Positions 7,418-16,343 are shown, counted from the stretch's first letter. The stretch: DNA of 20,828 nucleotides from Pseudomonadota bacterium (GCA_021807845.1 JAKBCM010000005.1:1-20828); one strand, 5' to 3'. Numbers and translations are program-made. The notes: generated from the sequence alone by a model not told the origin.

Positions 7418-9646
7418 ATGAAACAAGACCTACCCACTCTACTACAAGGGGCACTATCAAGTTTGGCTCAATCTGCAGATGCACAAAAAAGAGAGAAGAC
7501 ATTTACCATCAATCAGGGCGTGATTAGGGATATCAAACAAGGGAACTCGCAAACCATAGCTGGTAATCTACAGATCAAACCAAGTATTCGAGGTGAGGCT
7601 GATGCACAAGAGGTACTGCCATTGGTGCAAAGTGAGTCTTTTGATGTGGATTTGAGTGCTATCAGTGTGCCTAAACAATGTGGTTCAGGTACGCTAAAAG
7701 AATTGATCATACGTTTATGTGCTGAATATATGATTGTGAACGAACGAGGAGCTGATAGTGCTTCTCTGACGACAGTAGTGACGGCAATGGCCGGAAGTCA
7801 TCCAGAGAGTGACGTGGATTGTTCAGGGGTTACAGAAGCTGAATTTGTTCCCGTTTTTAATAGTGACGGTCATGAAAAGCGTGTTTTAGCAATTTCCTAT
7901 ACTATGAATGGTGAAACGGGATTAAGACTTGATCATTTAAAAGTCAGAGGTAGTATGACTTGTTTGAATAGACAAGGTAAAACTGCTGTTCCCGGGGCTA
8001 GTACAATAAAAGCGATTGAAATTCCTACCCAAATTGAACAACAGTTAGAAGCTTCAGCGCCTGCATCTTTTGAACAACTCAAGCAAAATGAATCTGTGGT
8101 GGTGTTCGTGGAATATGATCTGATCAGTGAGGAGCCGGCCTATAAAGGATTTGCAGAGCCAGTCACTTACCGAGGAGATACGACTCGAGGGGGTGGAAGC
8201 CGTGGGTTGGATTCTCTTGAAGAACACAGTTTCAAATCAGACTCTCGAAGAGTTGCCTCTTATTCTGTGATGGGTCAAGGGTCAAGTACAACCGATCACA
8301 GCACGACCATCAGTGAAAAGGGTAGGCGAGTGCTGAAGAAAATATCCGTTTATAAGATTGGGGCGATGGTTGTGAATACCAATTCCACCATACAAACCGT
8401 CGAGGATTGTCAGAGTATCATACTGCAAATGAAAGCCCGCGCTGAAGAATTGAATGCGTATAGTTTACCCTTTAAACTCTATACATATGCTCAATTAGTC
8501 GCTGACTTAAATACCCATCTCTTAAAATATCATTTCAATACACATTATTCAGATATCTTTGAACATACGCTCTTACGCATTGCTAACATTGTCGAATCTC
8601 CAATGAGTTGTCACTTTGGTGATAGCACTAAAACACCTGAAAATTGTTTTTTAGATTTACAACTTTCACTCCCCTCCATTTATCAATTTGTTTATCGAAT
8701 CAATCAACATTTTGGTCCTAATAGTTGTGAATATACCCCTCAATTTAACAGAAATGGTATTCCTGCAGTTCGCTTATCGTTGATGAGTGTTTTGAAGAAT
8801 ATGGCGCTCATCAAACAAAACATGGATGAGATTTTGGCTCATCCACGAGATTTGTCAGCTTATGTGAAATATTCAGAGAGAAAATCTCCTGGTTTTGAAG
8901 CCTTTCAGAGAAAAATTAGAAGCATCGGCCAATCATTTGGACTCAGTACTGAAAATACGGATTTTGTTGAAATCACCATTCTTCGTATGTTTGAATGTAA
9001 AGAAGAGCTAACTAAAGCCCGTTTTCAGCAAGCTGAAGGTTATGTTGGAAAAATGTTGGATGTAGAATTCTTTATCAATATTTCAGAAGTTGCAGCACGA
9101 CAACTCATTGATACGATTAATCAACAATTTCCTAGTGACACAAATCCTGCACGTTTTCTCTATGCAAATGCCAGATTTATCGATATAGGTAATGTTCATT
9201 TATGTCAATTCTCAATAGACGCTGATATTTTGGTTAGCGAGCCCTTTCTTAAGCGATTTAAAATGACACTTGAACAAATTGCAGACGCTGAACCTGGTTT
9301 GTTTGAACGGCTTCGAATTGAATCGGGTACTCAAAAGAAGCCAGCCAAAGAACACGCAATGAGTATCGATTCAATCGCTAAGCGTTGTACCACTCCAGAA
9401 CTTCCAGGATCTGAAGGCGAGCCACCTCCAAAAGAACGCTTAGTGAGTGCATTATGTCAATTTGGAGCCATCATATCTGCCCCAAAAGCTCTTAGAAGAG
9501 AAAAAGCTGAATGTAGTGAAACCTTGAGACGAGCCATAAGCAATTATGAGTCTCACCAAAGTCAAGATCAAAATCGGTTATTTAAGACGAGCGTGAAAAA
9601 GGAAATCAAAATCGTTCAAAGAGACTTAGGTTTCTTGCCTAAATGA
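7418..9646 (+). CDS. Large protein of unknown function (742 residues)
   Basis: I do not recognise a family. The product is soluble-looking: no signal peptide and no convincing membrane helix. The N-terminal third (about 1-215) seems beta-rich and contains acidic and glycine stretches. A Ser/Thr/Gly/Arg-rich, probably disordered stretch (about 245-300, with RGGGSRG) leads into a mainly helical central and C-terminal part (about 330-742). The C-terminus is lysine/arginine-rich (TSVKKEIKIVQRDLGFLPK). No catalytic motif stood out. ATG follows GGAGA at 7407-7411 (6 nt), and the gene has its own candidate promoter. A cytosolic protein of this size, without relatives I can name and next to an ankyrin protein, would fit a type IV secretion effector of a host-associated bacterium, but nothing in the sequence proves this. 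The REP-like palindrome after the stop may end its transcript. Confidence 0.85.
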   Translation: MKQDLPTLLQGALSSLAQSADAQKREKTFTINQGVIRDIKQGNSQTIAGNLQIKPSIRGEADAQEVLPLVQSESFDVDLSAISVPKQCGSGTLKELIIRLCAEYMIVNERGADSASLTTVVTAMAGSHPESDVDCSGVTEAEFVPVFNSDGHEKRVLAISYTMNGETGLRLDHLKVRGSMTCLNRQGKTAVPGASTIKAIEIPTQIEQQLEASAPASFEQLKQNESVVVFVEYDLISEEPAYKGFAEPVTYRGDTTRGGGSRGLDSLEEHSFKSDSRRVASYSVMGQGSSTTDHSTTISEKGRRVLKKISVYKIGAMVVNTNSTIQTVEDCQSIILQMKARAEELNAYSLPFKLYTYAQLVADLNTHLLKYHFNTHYSDIFEHTLLRIANIVESPMSCHFGDSTKTPENCFLDLQLSLPSIYQFVYRINQHFGPNSCEYTPQFNRNGIPAVRLSLMSVLKNMALIKQNMDEILAHPRDLSAYVKYSERKSPGFEAFQRKIRSIGQSFGLSTENTDFVEITILRMFECKEELTKARFQQAEGYVGKMLDVEFFINISEVAARQLIDTINQQFPSDTNPARFLYANARFIDIGNVHLCQFSIDADILVSEPFLKRFKMTLEQIADAEPGLFERLRIESGTQKKPAKEHAMSIDSIAKRCTTPELPGSEGEPPPKERLVSALCQFGAIISAPKALRREKAECSETLRRAISNYESHQSQDQNRLFKTSVKKEIKIVQRDLGFLPK

Positions 9647-9670
9647 AGCCTGTGAAATGAAGTAAAAAGT

Positions 9671-9701
9671 AGCCTGGGTGAAGCATAGCGTAACCCAGGT
9701 T
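9671..9701. repeat. REP-like palindromic repeat, copy 1 (possible terminator)
   Basis: A 31-nt imperfect palindrome: CCTGGGT (9673-9679) and ACCCAGG (9693-9699) form a 7-bp stem extended by a G-T and an A-T pair, with a GC..GC pair inside the loop. It is followed by TTTT, so on the plus strand it could terminate transcription of the 742-residue gene. Its 27-nt core matches, in inverted orientation, a second copy at 11776-11802 with only two differences in the loop. Confidence 0.8.
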
Positions 9702-9856
9702 TTGAATCACGCATCTATCCATATCATTTTTTTCTTACAGCGCCATATATGAACAAGTCGCGATACGTAAGTGATAACAAGCAATTAACAATAGCCTCTA
9801 ATTGATCTGAAGAGTGGGTGTTTTTAAGCTGGATAGGCGGTTTTGAAATCTATTCG
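9702..9856. other. Intergenic spacer with no recognised feature
   Basis: Between palindrome copy 1 and the promoter of the ankyrin gene. I see no tRNA, no further repeat and no credible gene. A reading frame opens in it at TTG 9843 but is rejected as the start of the next gene. Confidence 0.5.
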
Positions 9857-9885
9857 TTTAAAAAATTGCAAAATCATGCTATTAT
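9857..9885 (+). promoter_or_regulatory. Candidate extended -10 promoter of the ankyrin-like gene
   Basis: TTTAAA (9857-9862), a 17-nt spacer and TATTAT (9880-9885), with TGC immediately upstream of the -10 making it an extended -10. Transcription would begin near 9892, about 26 nt before the ATG at 9918. This places the upstream TTG (9843) outside the transcript. Confidence 0.5.
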
Positions 9886-9917
9886 GCTACCAAATTTTTA
9901 CCCTAAGGAACCTGAAT

Positions 9918-11645
9918 ATGCCTAATACTGTAGCATCATTAAAACTAGATTTTAAAATTACACTAGATGGTACGGTAAAAATCATAGACATTGGAGACGG
10001 CTTAGGTGCCGGTCTTGAGGGATTTGATAGAAGGCTAGTTCCTGCTATCATCTTACGTGATATGCAGAAGGCTACTGATGCAATATTAACACCATTATTT
10101 GGCGAATTGCCTTATGATGCTATGCAACCTGAATCCATATACTTACCTATCACTAGACGCCAATGCAACACTGTTGAATCTGCCCTAGATGCACGGGATT
10201 TGGCTTCGAGTAAACAGCGCGTATTACCATACAGCCAAGTCGGTCGTTTGGTTTCCCATATTTCCTATGCTTGGAGTAAACAATACTCTCATGTTATTGC
10301 CGCGCCATTAGCACTTACAGCCATGGAAATGCACAAAATATTTTGGTATTTCCTCATGCAAAAATTCTTGCCCGCTACAGAGCAGCAACCAATTGCCTAT
10401 TGGAGCAATGATACTAACCCTACTGTAGTTGATGTGAGTGCTATTGATGGCTCAAACGGATTTTTTATAAAAATTGCTGATCGCTCTGATGGGGGTGGGA
10501 GTGACGTTTACTACGCGAAAGATAGGAAAGCGCTGCTTGCACAATTAAAGAGATTGCACCAACAATACCTGACAAATACATCACAATATGCAAAGCATAT
10601 ATTCATTATTGAACCTGCCTATATAACAGTCAAGCAACACATAGGTAAAAACTATAATGTTACAGGCAGAGCATTTGTTACTGTAATATATAATCCCGAA
10701 ACTAATGATGTTGGTGTGAAAATCGCTGCGGCAAAATGGATCTTTCCTACAGAACCAATGCAAAGTGATAAGACTGAAGCACAAATGTTATCCAATGCGA
10801 AACATCATATTACAATGCTAGATTTAGACGCCCTTGAGCTACAAATTTTATCTCAAAGTATAACACGATCTTATGCAGACATTTTACGTGTATGTTTTTC
10901 TCATGATGATTTGATAACATACTTTGCCGATCATCCACAAACCGAGAAATTTAAAGAGTGCTTACGCCCAAATGCCTCCTATAAAATGTCATTGGAAATA
11001 TTCAATACACCTGCAACAAAAGCTCAGGAATATCAAAAGCAAAGAGAAGCAATGATGATAATGATAAACTCACTGATGTTGAGAGATGTTATGCCTCAAT
11101 ATGATAAGGTGAATTTGTCTGTAATCAAACGCTCCCTTCGCTCAATGAACGATACGGATATACTAACAAAAATATGCTCTTTATCATTTTATGCTAGCTA
11201 CGTTACAGCAGCAAAAACTTTTCCTAAAGATTCCTGTAGATATTTTCCATTTATTTCAACCCTGATTGAGCAAGAGTCTGAGATACATAAATCGCTAGAT
11301 GTTTTAATACGTAGATACTTGGAATTAAAAGCAAACGGTAGTGGGAAATATGATACTACTGATTTTAATAGAGCACTAAGGCAAGCTGCATTTATCGGCG
11401 ATGCAGCTGTAATGAAAGTCCTGATATATACACACAGGGCAGATGTTAATGCTTACTCACCAACTGGTAGAACCGCATTAGATTTTGTCCGATCTAGTGC
11501 TAATTTAGAAAATAAAGCCCAAGTTATTGCCTTGTTAGAACAGGCTGGTGCTTCCATGATGGCCACGTCATCACAATTTTTTCCAATCCCGCCAGAAGAA
11601 AAATCAGAAGAGGGTGCTGCGCGAGCAAAGACTTCGCCAATCTGA
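9918..11645 (+). CDS. Ankyrin-repeat-containing protein of unknown function, candidate effector
   Basis: The 575-residue product starts at ATG 9918, preceded at 7 nt by AAGGAA (9905-9910) and by a good promoter; a 25-codon extension to TTG 9843 lacks a ribosome site. Residues about 483-550 look like two ankyrin repeats (ALRQAAFIGDAAVMKVLIY, then ADVNAYSPTGRTALDFV and VIALLEQAGA). The tail (551-575) is polar and Pro/Glu/Ser-rich. Residues about 180-260 faintly recall an ATP-grasp nucleotide-binding fold: Lys185 in FFIKIADRSDGGGSD, then FIIEPAY with Glu232 and a GRAFVTVIY strand; this is a guess. No signal peptide or membrane helix. Ankyrin proteins of this size are common type IV effectors in Legionellales. 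The gene looks more AT-rich than its neighbours, with frequent ATA isoleucine codons, and is flanked by two inverted palindromic repeats, suggesting acquisition by transfer. Confidence 0.8.
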   Translation: MPNTVASLKLDFKITLDGTVKIIDIGDGLGAGLEGFDRRLVPAIILRDMQKATDAILTPLFGELPYDAMQPESIYLPITRRQCNTVESALDARDLASSKQRVLPYSQVGRLVSHISYAWSKQYSHVIAAPLALTAMEMHKIFWYFLMQKFLPATEQQPIAYWSNDTNPTVVDVSAIDGSNGFFIKIADRSDGGGSDVYYAKDRKALLAQLKRLHQQYLTNTSQYAKHIFIIEPAYITVKQHIGKNYNVTGRAFVTVIYNPETNDVGVKIAAAKWIFPTEPMQSDKTEAQMLSNAKHHITMLDLDALELQILSQSITRSYADILRVCFSHDDLITYFADHPQTEKFKECLRPNASYKMSLEIFNTPATKAQEYQKQREAMMIMINSLMLRDVMPQYDKVNLSVIKRSLRSMNDTDILTKICSLSFYASYVTAAKTFPKDSCRYFPFISTLIEQESEIHKSLDVLIRRYLELKANGSGKYDTTDFNRALRQAAFIGDAAVMKVLIYTHRADVNAYSPTGRTALDFVRSSANLENKAQVIALLEQAGASMMATSSQFFPIPPEEKSEEGAARAKTSPI

Positions 11646-11671
11646 AGATCTGAACGTAACAAACAAATTTA

Positions 11672-11721
11672 GGAATTCTAGTCCGGAAATTTCGACGTCT
11701 CCGGGCTTTAGAAAGAATTCC
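11672..11721. repeat. Nested inverted repeat after the ankyrin-like gene
   Basis: GGAATTC (11672-11678) pairs with GAATTCC (11715-11721); inside it CCGGA (11683-11687) pairs with TCCGG (11700-11704). Together they could fold as an interrupted stem-loop. No T-run follows. It may be a bidirectional terminator element or the relic of a mobile-element end. Confidence 0.45.
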
Positions 11722-11774
11722 ACACGAAAATCGATGCGTCAAAATCATCTTACGGCTCATTTGAACAGTTTCCT

Positions 11775-11803
11775 ACCTGGGTTATGCTACGCTTCACCCA
11801 GGT
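11775..11803. repeat. REP-like palindromic repeat, copy 2
   Basis: CCTGGGT (11776-11782) and ACCCAGG (11796-11802) form a 7-bp stem plus an outer A-T pair around a 13-nt loop. Relative to copy 1 at 9671-9701 it is inverted; the 27-nt cores differ at two loop positions. It lies between the convergent ankyrin-like gene and ilvE, 13 nt past the ilvE stop, and could slow transcription from both sides. Confidence 0.8.
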
Positions 11804-11815
11804 TAGAAGCGATAT

Positions 11816-12730
11816 CTATCTTTCTACGTTGATAAAAGTCAAATAATCAGACCATTCACTATGTCTTCCTTCGACCAGATCAAGATAGGTTTGTTTGATC
11901 TTAGAGGTAACAGGACCTATGGCAAGTGTTCCTAAGCATTTATCGTTTATTGATCGAATGGCTGTGATTTCTGCCGCGGTACCTGTAAAAAAGGCTTCGT
12001 CTGCTTGATAAGCATCATAAAGGGAAATATCTGTTTCAATCAAAGTGATATCTAATCGACGGGCTAATTTTATCACGGTATCCCTGGTGATCCCTGATAA
12101 AATTCCACCCAGATTTGGGGTGTAAATCACACCATCTTTCACCATGAAAAAATTTTCACCCACCCCTTCGGTGATGTGACCTTTGCTATCTAAAAGTAAC
12201 GCCTCATGGTAATGCGTACCTTGTAATTCTAAAGAAGCCAAAATACTATTCACATAATGGCCACACAGTTTCGCATCAACCACAGTTGAATCTGGATGAA
12301 TACGAATGTAACTACTGGTTTTAATATCTATGCTCTCATGAGGGAGGTATGCGCCCCAAGGCCAACAGGCGATGACTAACTCAACCGGGTTTCCAATGGG
12401 ATTAACCCCCATCTTCCCATATCCATAAAAGGCAATAGGACGAATATATCCGGTTTCTAGCTCGTTTATCAATACCAATTCTTTAATGATGGCTACTACT
12501 TCTTCTTTGGTATAGGGCAATTCCATTTTTAATGCTCGAGTAGAATAATACAGTCTTTCGATGTGCTCATGTAAACGAAAAATTGCGGGTCCTTTTGCCG
12601 TTTTGTAAAATCGAATGCCTTCAAATGCTCCTCCGCCATAATGAAGGGTATGCGATAACACATGAATCTTAGCATCTTCCCATGGTATGAATTGACCGTT
12701 TTTCCAGATTGTTTTTGTTGTTTGCATCAT
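11816..12730 (-). CDS. ilvE: Branched-chain amino-acid aminotransferase IlvE
   Basis: PLP fold-type IV transaminase that interconverts leucine, isoleucine and valine with their 2-oxo acids, using 2-oxoglutarate/glutamate. The 304-residue product has the family layout: HTLHYGGGAFEGIRFY (28-42), RPIAFYG, PLP-binding Lys154 in DAKLCGHYVNS, the EGVGENFF motif (Glu188 onward), GILSGITRD for the phosphate, and a C-terminal FFTGTAAEITAI. Length and motifs match class I IlvE (309 in E. coli). D-amino acid aminotransferase and ADC lyase are relatives, but the motifs favour IlvE. The start is the first of two adjacent ATGs; AGGGG lies about 8 nt upstream. It stands alone, with no other ilv or leu gene in view, so it may serve either synthesis or breakdown of branched-chain amino acids. 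Confidence 0.95.
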   Translation of the reverse strand: MMQTTKTIWKNGQFIPWEDAKIHVLSHTLHYGGGAFEGIRFYKTAKGPAIFRLHEHIERLYYSTRALKMELPYTKEEVVAIIKELVLINELETGYIRPIAFYGYGKMGVNPIGNPVELVIACWPWGAYLPHESIDIKTSSYIRIHPDSTVVDAKLCGHYVNSILASLELQGTHYHEALLLDSKGHITEGVGENFFMVKDGVIYTPNLGGILSGITRDTVIKLARRLDITLIETDISLYDAYQADEAFFTGTAAEITAIRSINDKCLGTLAIGPVTSKIKQTYLDLVEGRHSEWSDYLTFINVER

Positions 12731-12952
12731 CTTTTATTCCCCTACTCATTTGGATTAATATTAGATCATATTGTGTCTGATGATACTATTGTGTATTTCT
12801 CGTGCGCATGCTAGACTTTGTTGCTGCTAGTAAAGTATGCCATACCTAACGTGTTGCATATCAAGGATTTCATATTTCCTTTACCAGCGAATAAAGAAAT
12901 ATAGATAACGATATAAACTGAAGATTTTTTTAAAAAACATGAGGTATTTATA
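12731..12952. other. Divergent AT-rich promoter spacer between ilvE and the vWA gene
   Basis: A 222-bp spacer that must hold promoters for both divergent genes. GAGGT at 12941-12945 is the ribosome site of the vWA gene, 7 nt before its ATG. TATAAA at 12912-12917 and TATGAT on the other strand are possible -10 boxes, but neither has a convincing -35, so I do not assign them. Confidence 0.5.
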
Positions 12953-15900
12953 ATGTTAACTCCTGATCAATTGCAACAAAAACTTGCAGATCTTGCAACA
13001 CGAACTGCAATTTTGGATTTTAGAAAGCTTAGAGATGATCGATTCAAAAAAGGCTTCGAACACTTTATTATGGACTTACTTAATCATCCATACAAAAATG
13101 ATGGTCATGGTTGGACATTTGGTGACAGAGACGAAAAACGCAAATTTACCAAAGCTGATCCTAGCAAAAAGGGTGTACTGAATGTTAAACCCGATCATGA
13201 TTCAGCTGGATTGAATGCATGGCTTCACGCAATGCTCCGAAAATATCCTTGGTTCGAAACACAAGAAGAGCTTAATGAAAGATTAGCCGCTGGTGAAGTA
13301 TTACCTGAACCGCAATTGCCCCCAGGATTTGATAAATATACCGAATTATTCAAAAGTTTAGGTAAATTTGGCCCTAACCTTGCTATTGACGTCCCGATGC
13401 TTTTTAAAGAACTAGATGGTTCACTATCAAGCATGTTTATTAAGCGTTTTGATGGTACTTGGGCGTTTATTGGTGGGATGTGTACAGAATATGGATTGAC
13501 TCTGAAATCATCTGAAGCAGAACTTTTAGCCTTAACGCGTGTTAAACCAGACAAAATTTATTGCGCCATTACCCCTCAAGGTATTGTTTATAGAACAGAT
13601 AAAACTGATGAAAAAGTAAAAGGTGCTGACGGAAAGGTCGTAAAAACTGCTGAAGGATTGGATCAAGTTATTCCTAAAACCGCAGTTATTCGGACTGATG
13701 AATTGGCGTTACTTGTTCAGCCTGCTCAGCGTGTTCAAATGATGCAAGCTCTGCAAAGTAAAAATGCCGAACAATTAAAACAGTTTCTACCTCAAATTCT
13801 GTCTATTACGACCCAAAGAAAACATACCGTTGATAGTGAGCAAGCTCCATTAGCCCAAGCGATTGAAGAAGTGCTCGAAGAATTGTATAGCAATAATATG
13901 TTTGCTAAGGGTTCCATGACTGCAGCTCAGGCTAATTTATTACCAGCTGATCAACTAGCAAAAAATCTAGATACTGTGCTTGATATGGGTGAGTTTGGAA
14001 AACTAAAGCCTATCAGAGACAAGTTAACTGCCGCTTTTGGCCAACCTGGTGATGTTGCTGGAAAAGTAGCTGCATTGAAAGCTGCAGTGTTAAAAGAAGG
14101 CGCTATTTTAAAAGATGCCTTTGGTGATCCCATCCGTTTGGAAGATCTTGGCCATTTCATGGTGCGGATTAAAACGCAATTATATAAAATGGTATTTCCT
14201 GAACAGTTTAAAAATTTCGATACGTTTCTGCGTCAATTCTTATTGAAATGTGCAAGAACCATCAATGAAACAGATCCAAGAAACACGCAATTGGCATGGA
14301 TGGAAACCATACCATTTCTATTGTATATGATGAGAGAAGAGTTTCAAAAAGTACAACAAAGCTTTTTATTGGCTGAAGCCGGCGGGGATGATGCGACTGA
14401 AGCAAGAACAATGAAAATCCAAGATTTTTTTGATGGTGATCTACCTGTTTTTTCTGCACACCGTCGAATCATGTTAGGAATGATGCAACAAGCTGTTCAA
14501 ATTGATCCAGGTTTGGCTCAAAGCCCTGCATTCCAAGCTCAGGTTGAAGAAATTGAACAAAAAACCCAAGCACGTGAAGCAAAAGAACTTGGAGTCAATG
14601 CAGTTCAAGTAGCAGGTTCTCAAGCTCCTGTTGTTTTACAACAAACAGAACTTCCAAGTGGGGTAAGAGCTGCTGTCATTCCACAAGTATCTACTAAACG
14701 AGAGTTAGATTTGCTCAATCAGACCAAAGCTGATATGGCAGGTAAGCTTGGTCAGCAGCATACTGAAATGAGGATGAATGAAGAAGTAGCCGATACTTTG
14801 GATTACCTTGAGCGCTTGCTGGGTGAGGATCGTATGCGCCGCATTCATAATCGCCTTGAAGATCTGAGAATTCCAGCTAGTTATGTATCTGTTTTGGAAG
14901 ACGTGAATCAAAAAGATTTGATTGAGATTCTTGTTGATAATAGTGGCTCGATGGCTGGTCAAAATTGGGCTGATGCAAAAGAACGTTTTCAAAAATTGAT
15001 GCCATTATTGGCTTTGGCAGGATGTAAAGTTCGTGTTCGCTTTATCAATGAACCTTCCAACCTTGGTGAGCTCGAAACTCTCAAAACTGTGCATACAGGA
15101 CAGCGGAAAACGGCAAGACCGCAAAGTGGTGGTTATCAACCAATGACTCCTCGAGGCGTTTTTGAGTATGATTTCACGCTATTTAAAGATGGTGCAAACC
15201 ATACACGACCAGATGACATTATGATGTTAGAACAAGAAGAAGGTCGTATGGCGGAATTCTTAACAGCTGTGTTTGATCGAGGGGTGCCTAGCGGTGGGAC
15301 TGTGGTTAATTCTCATTTTGAAAACATGATTGGTAGTATTTTGCCTGAGAAAAAGGTTGGAATCATGTTTCTTACGGATGGTGAGGCAAGTGACAAAACT
15401 AAAATCGAAGCAACCGTTAAAAAACGGCAGAACAAACAAAACTCTCAAATTATAGTCGTCGCGTGTACAAAGAAATCTGATGAGATTAATTGGGTTAGAG
15501 AGTTGCAAAAGGATCCGAATAACTATATCTATATGTTAGATGATTATGCTATTCAACAAGCCAAACTACAAAACGTCCACGGTAGTCTTGTTAACATGAC
15601 TAAAGAGATATGGGTAGCTATGCATCTTGCATTCCCGAGAGACCCTTCGCTGCCAAACAATCAAAGTGGGTTCCATCTCTATATCCGTGCCGATAAGCTC
15701 CATGAAGAACTGACTCCTGATGAATTGAAGCAGTTTTATGGATATAAGCCTGATGACGCTACGTATAGAGCTTACCAAGCGGAGCGTTTAAGAGCACTGG
15801 CCACGATTCAAGCAACAGGCAGCTATGCGCCACCTCCTCCAGCATACGCATCACTACCAGGTAGTCAGCAGCCCGTACCTATGCAAACTTCAGGTTTGCC

Positions 15901-16324
15901 TACGTATACTGGTCCAGCACCTATGGCTGTCGTTGCTACACAACCACTGGCTGCTGCCACAAGCTATATACCGTTAGCTATGAGACAGCAACAAACTGCA
16001 GCGCAACAAAATCCTGTCTTGCTCAAAATTGACTCAGTAGAGCGTATGTTGGCGCAGTTAGGTTCAGCGGGAAGTAGTGATCCGGAAATACAGCAATTTG
16101 CTGCTCAAATAGCTCAGATAAGACAATTGTCTGCGGCCGTTTTGACATCTGTTGAACAAATGGTCATGCAGGATCTGCAACAAATAGAGCAAAGGCTGCA
16201 ACAAATGCAAGCTCAAGCTGCTTCTGTCGGTAGCAATCCTTATAGTACCTTTGGACAATCAGGTTCGAGAACACAACCTCAAGGTGCTTATGGTTACTCA
16301 AGTGGTTTTAATCCATACCCATGA
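12953..16324 (+). CDS. Large von Willebrand factor A domain protein (1123 residues)
   Basis: The only domain I recognise is a vWA domain at about 650-850 with a complete metal-ion-dependent adhesion site: Asp662-x-Ser664-x-Ser666 (DNSGS), Thr783 in SGGT, and Asp809 in FLTDG. Such a site binds Mg2+ and a ligand carboxylate. The N-terminal 650 residues are mostly helical, with a more beta-rich stretch near 150-250, and match nothing I know. Residues about 960-1015 are Pro/Gln/Ala-rich (PPPPAYA, QQPVPMQ), followed by a glutamine-rich coiled coil (about 1025-1095) and a Gly/Ser/Tyr-rich tail. There is no signal peptide or membrane anchor, so it is cytosolic or exported by a non-Sec route. Bacterial cytosolic vWA proteins often work with a MoxR AAA+ ATPase, but none is adjacent. 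Expressed alone, divergent from ilvE, with a strong terminator after it. Confidence 0.85.
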   Translation: MLTPDQLQQKLADLATRTAILDFRKLRDDRFKKGFEHFIMDLLNHPYKNDGHGWTFGDRDEKRKFTKADPSKKGVLNVKPDHDSAGLNAWLHAMLRKYPWFETQEELNERLAAGEVLPEPQLPPGFDKYTELFKSLGKFGPNLAIDVPMLFKELDGSLSSMFIKRFDGTWAFIGGMCTEYGLTLKSSEAELLALTRVKPDKIYCAITPQGIVYRTDKTDEKVKGADGKVVKTAEGLDQVIPKTAVIRTDELALLVQPAQRVQMMQALQSKNAEQLKQFLPQILSITTQRKHTVDSEQAPLAQAIEEVLEELYSNNMFAKGSMTAAQANLLPADQLAKNLDTVLDMGEFGKLKPIRDKLTAAFGQPGDVAGKVAALKAAVLKEGAILKDAFGDPIRLEDLGHFMVRIKTQLYKMVFPEQFKNFDTFLRQFLLKCARTINETDPRNTQLAWMETIPFLLYMMREEFQKVQQSFLLAEAGGDDATEARTMKIQDFFDGDLPVFSAHRRIMLGMMQQAVQIDPGLAQSPAFQAQVEEIEQKTQAREAKELGVNAVQVAGSQAPVVLQQTELPSGVRAAVIPQVSTKRELDLLNQTKADMAGKLGQQHTEMRMNEEVADTLDYLERLLGEDRMRRIHNRLEDLRIPASYVSVLEDVNQKDLIEILVDNSGSMAGQNWADAKERFQKLMPLLALAGCKVRVRFINEPSNLGELETLKTVHTGQRKTARPQSGGYQPMTPRGVFEYDFTLFKDGANHTRPDDIMMLEQEEGRMAEFLTAVFDRGVPSGGTVVNSHFENMIGSILPEKKVGIMFLTDGEASDKTKIEATVKKRQNKQNSQIIVVACTKKSDEINWVRELQKDPNNYIYMLDDYAIQQAKLQNVHGSLVNMTKEIWVAMHLAFPRDPSLPNNQSGFHLYIRADKLHEELTPDELKQFYGYKPDDATYRAYQAERLRALATIQATGSYAPPPPAYASLPGSQQPVPMQTSGLPTYTGPAPMAVVATQPLAAATSYIPLAMRQQQTAAQQNPVLLKIDSVERMLAQLGSAGSSDPEIQQFAAQIAQIRQLSAAVLTSVEQMVMQDLQQIEQRLQQMQAQAASVGSNPYSTFGQSGSRTQPQGAYGYSSGFNPYP

Positions 16325-16343
16325 GGATGTGAGCACGCTTTTT

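Noticed and set aside
9843..9917. TTG start giving the ankyrin-like protein 25 extra N-terminal residues
   Set aside because: No ribosome site precedes 9843, and the best promoter (9857-9885) lies downstream of it; ATG 9918 has AAGGAA at the right distance.
14705..14992. Open frame on the minus strand inside the vWA gene
   Set aside because: It overlaps the conserved MIDAS region of the real gene and has no start signals; treated as a shadow.
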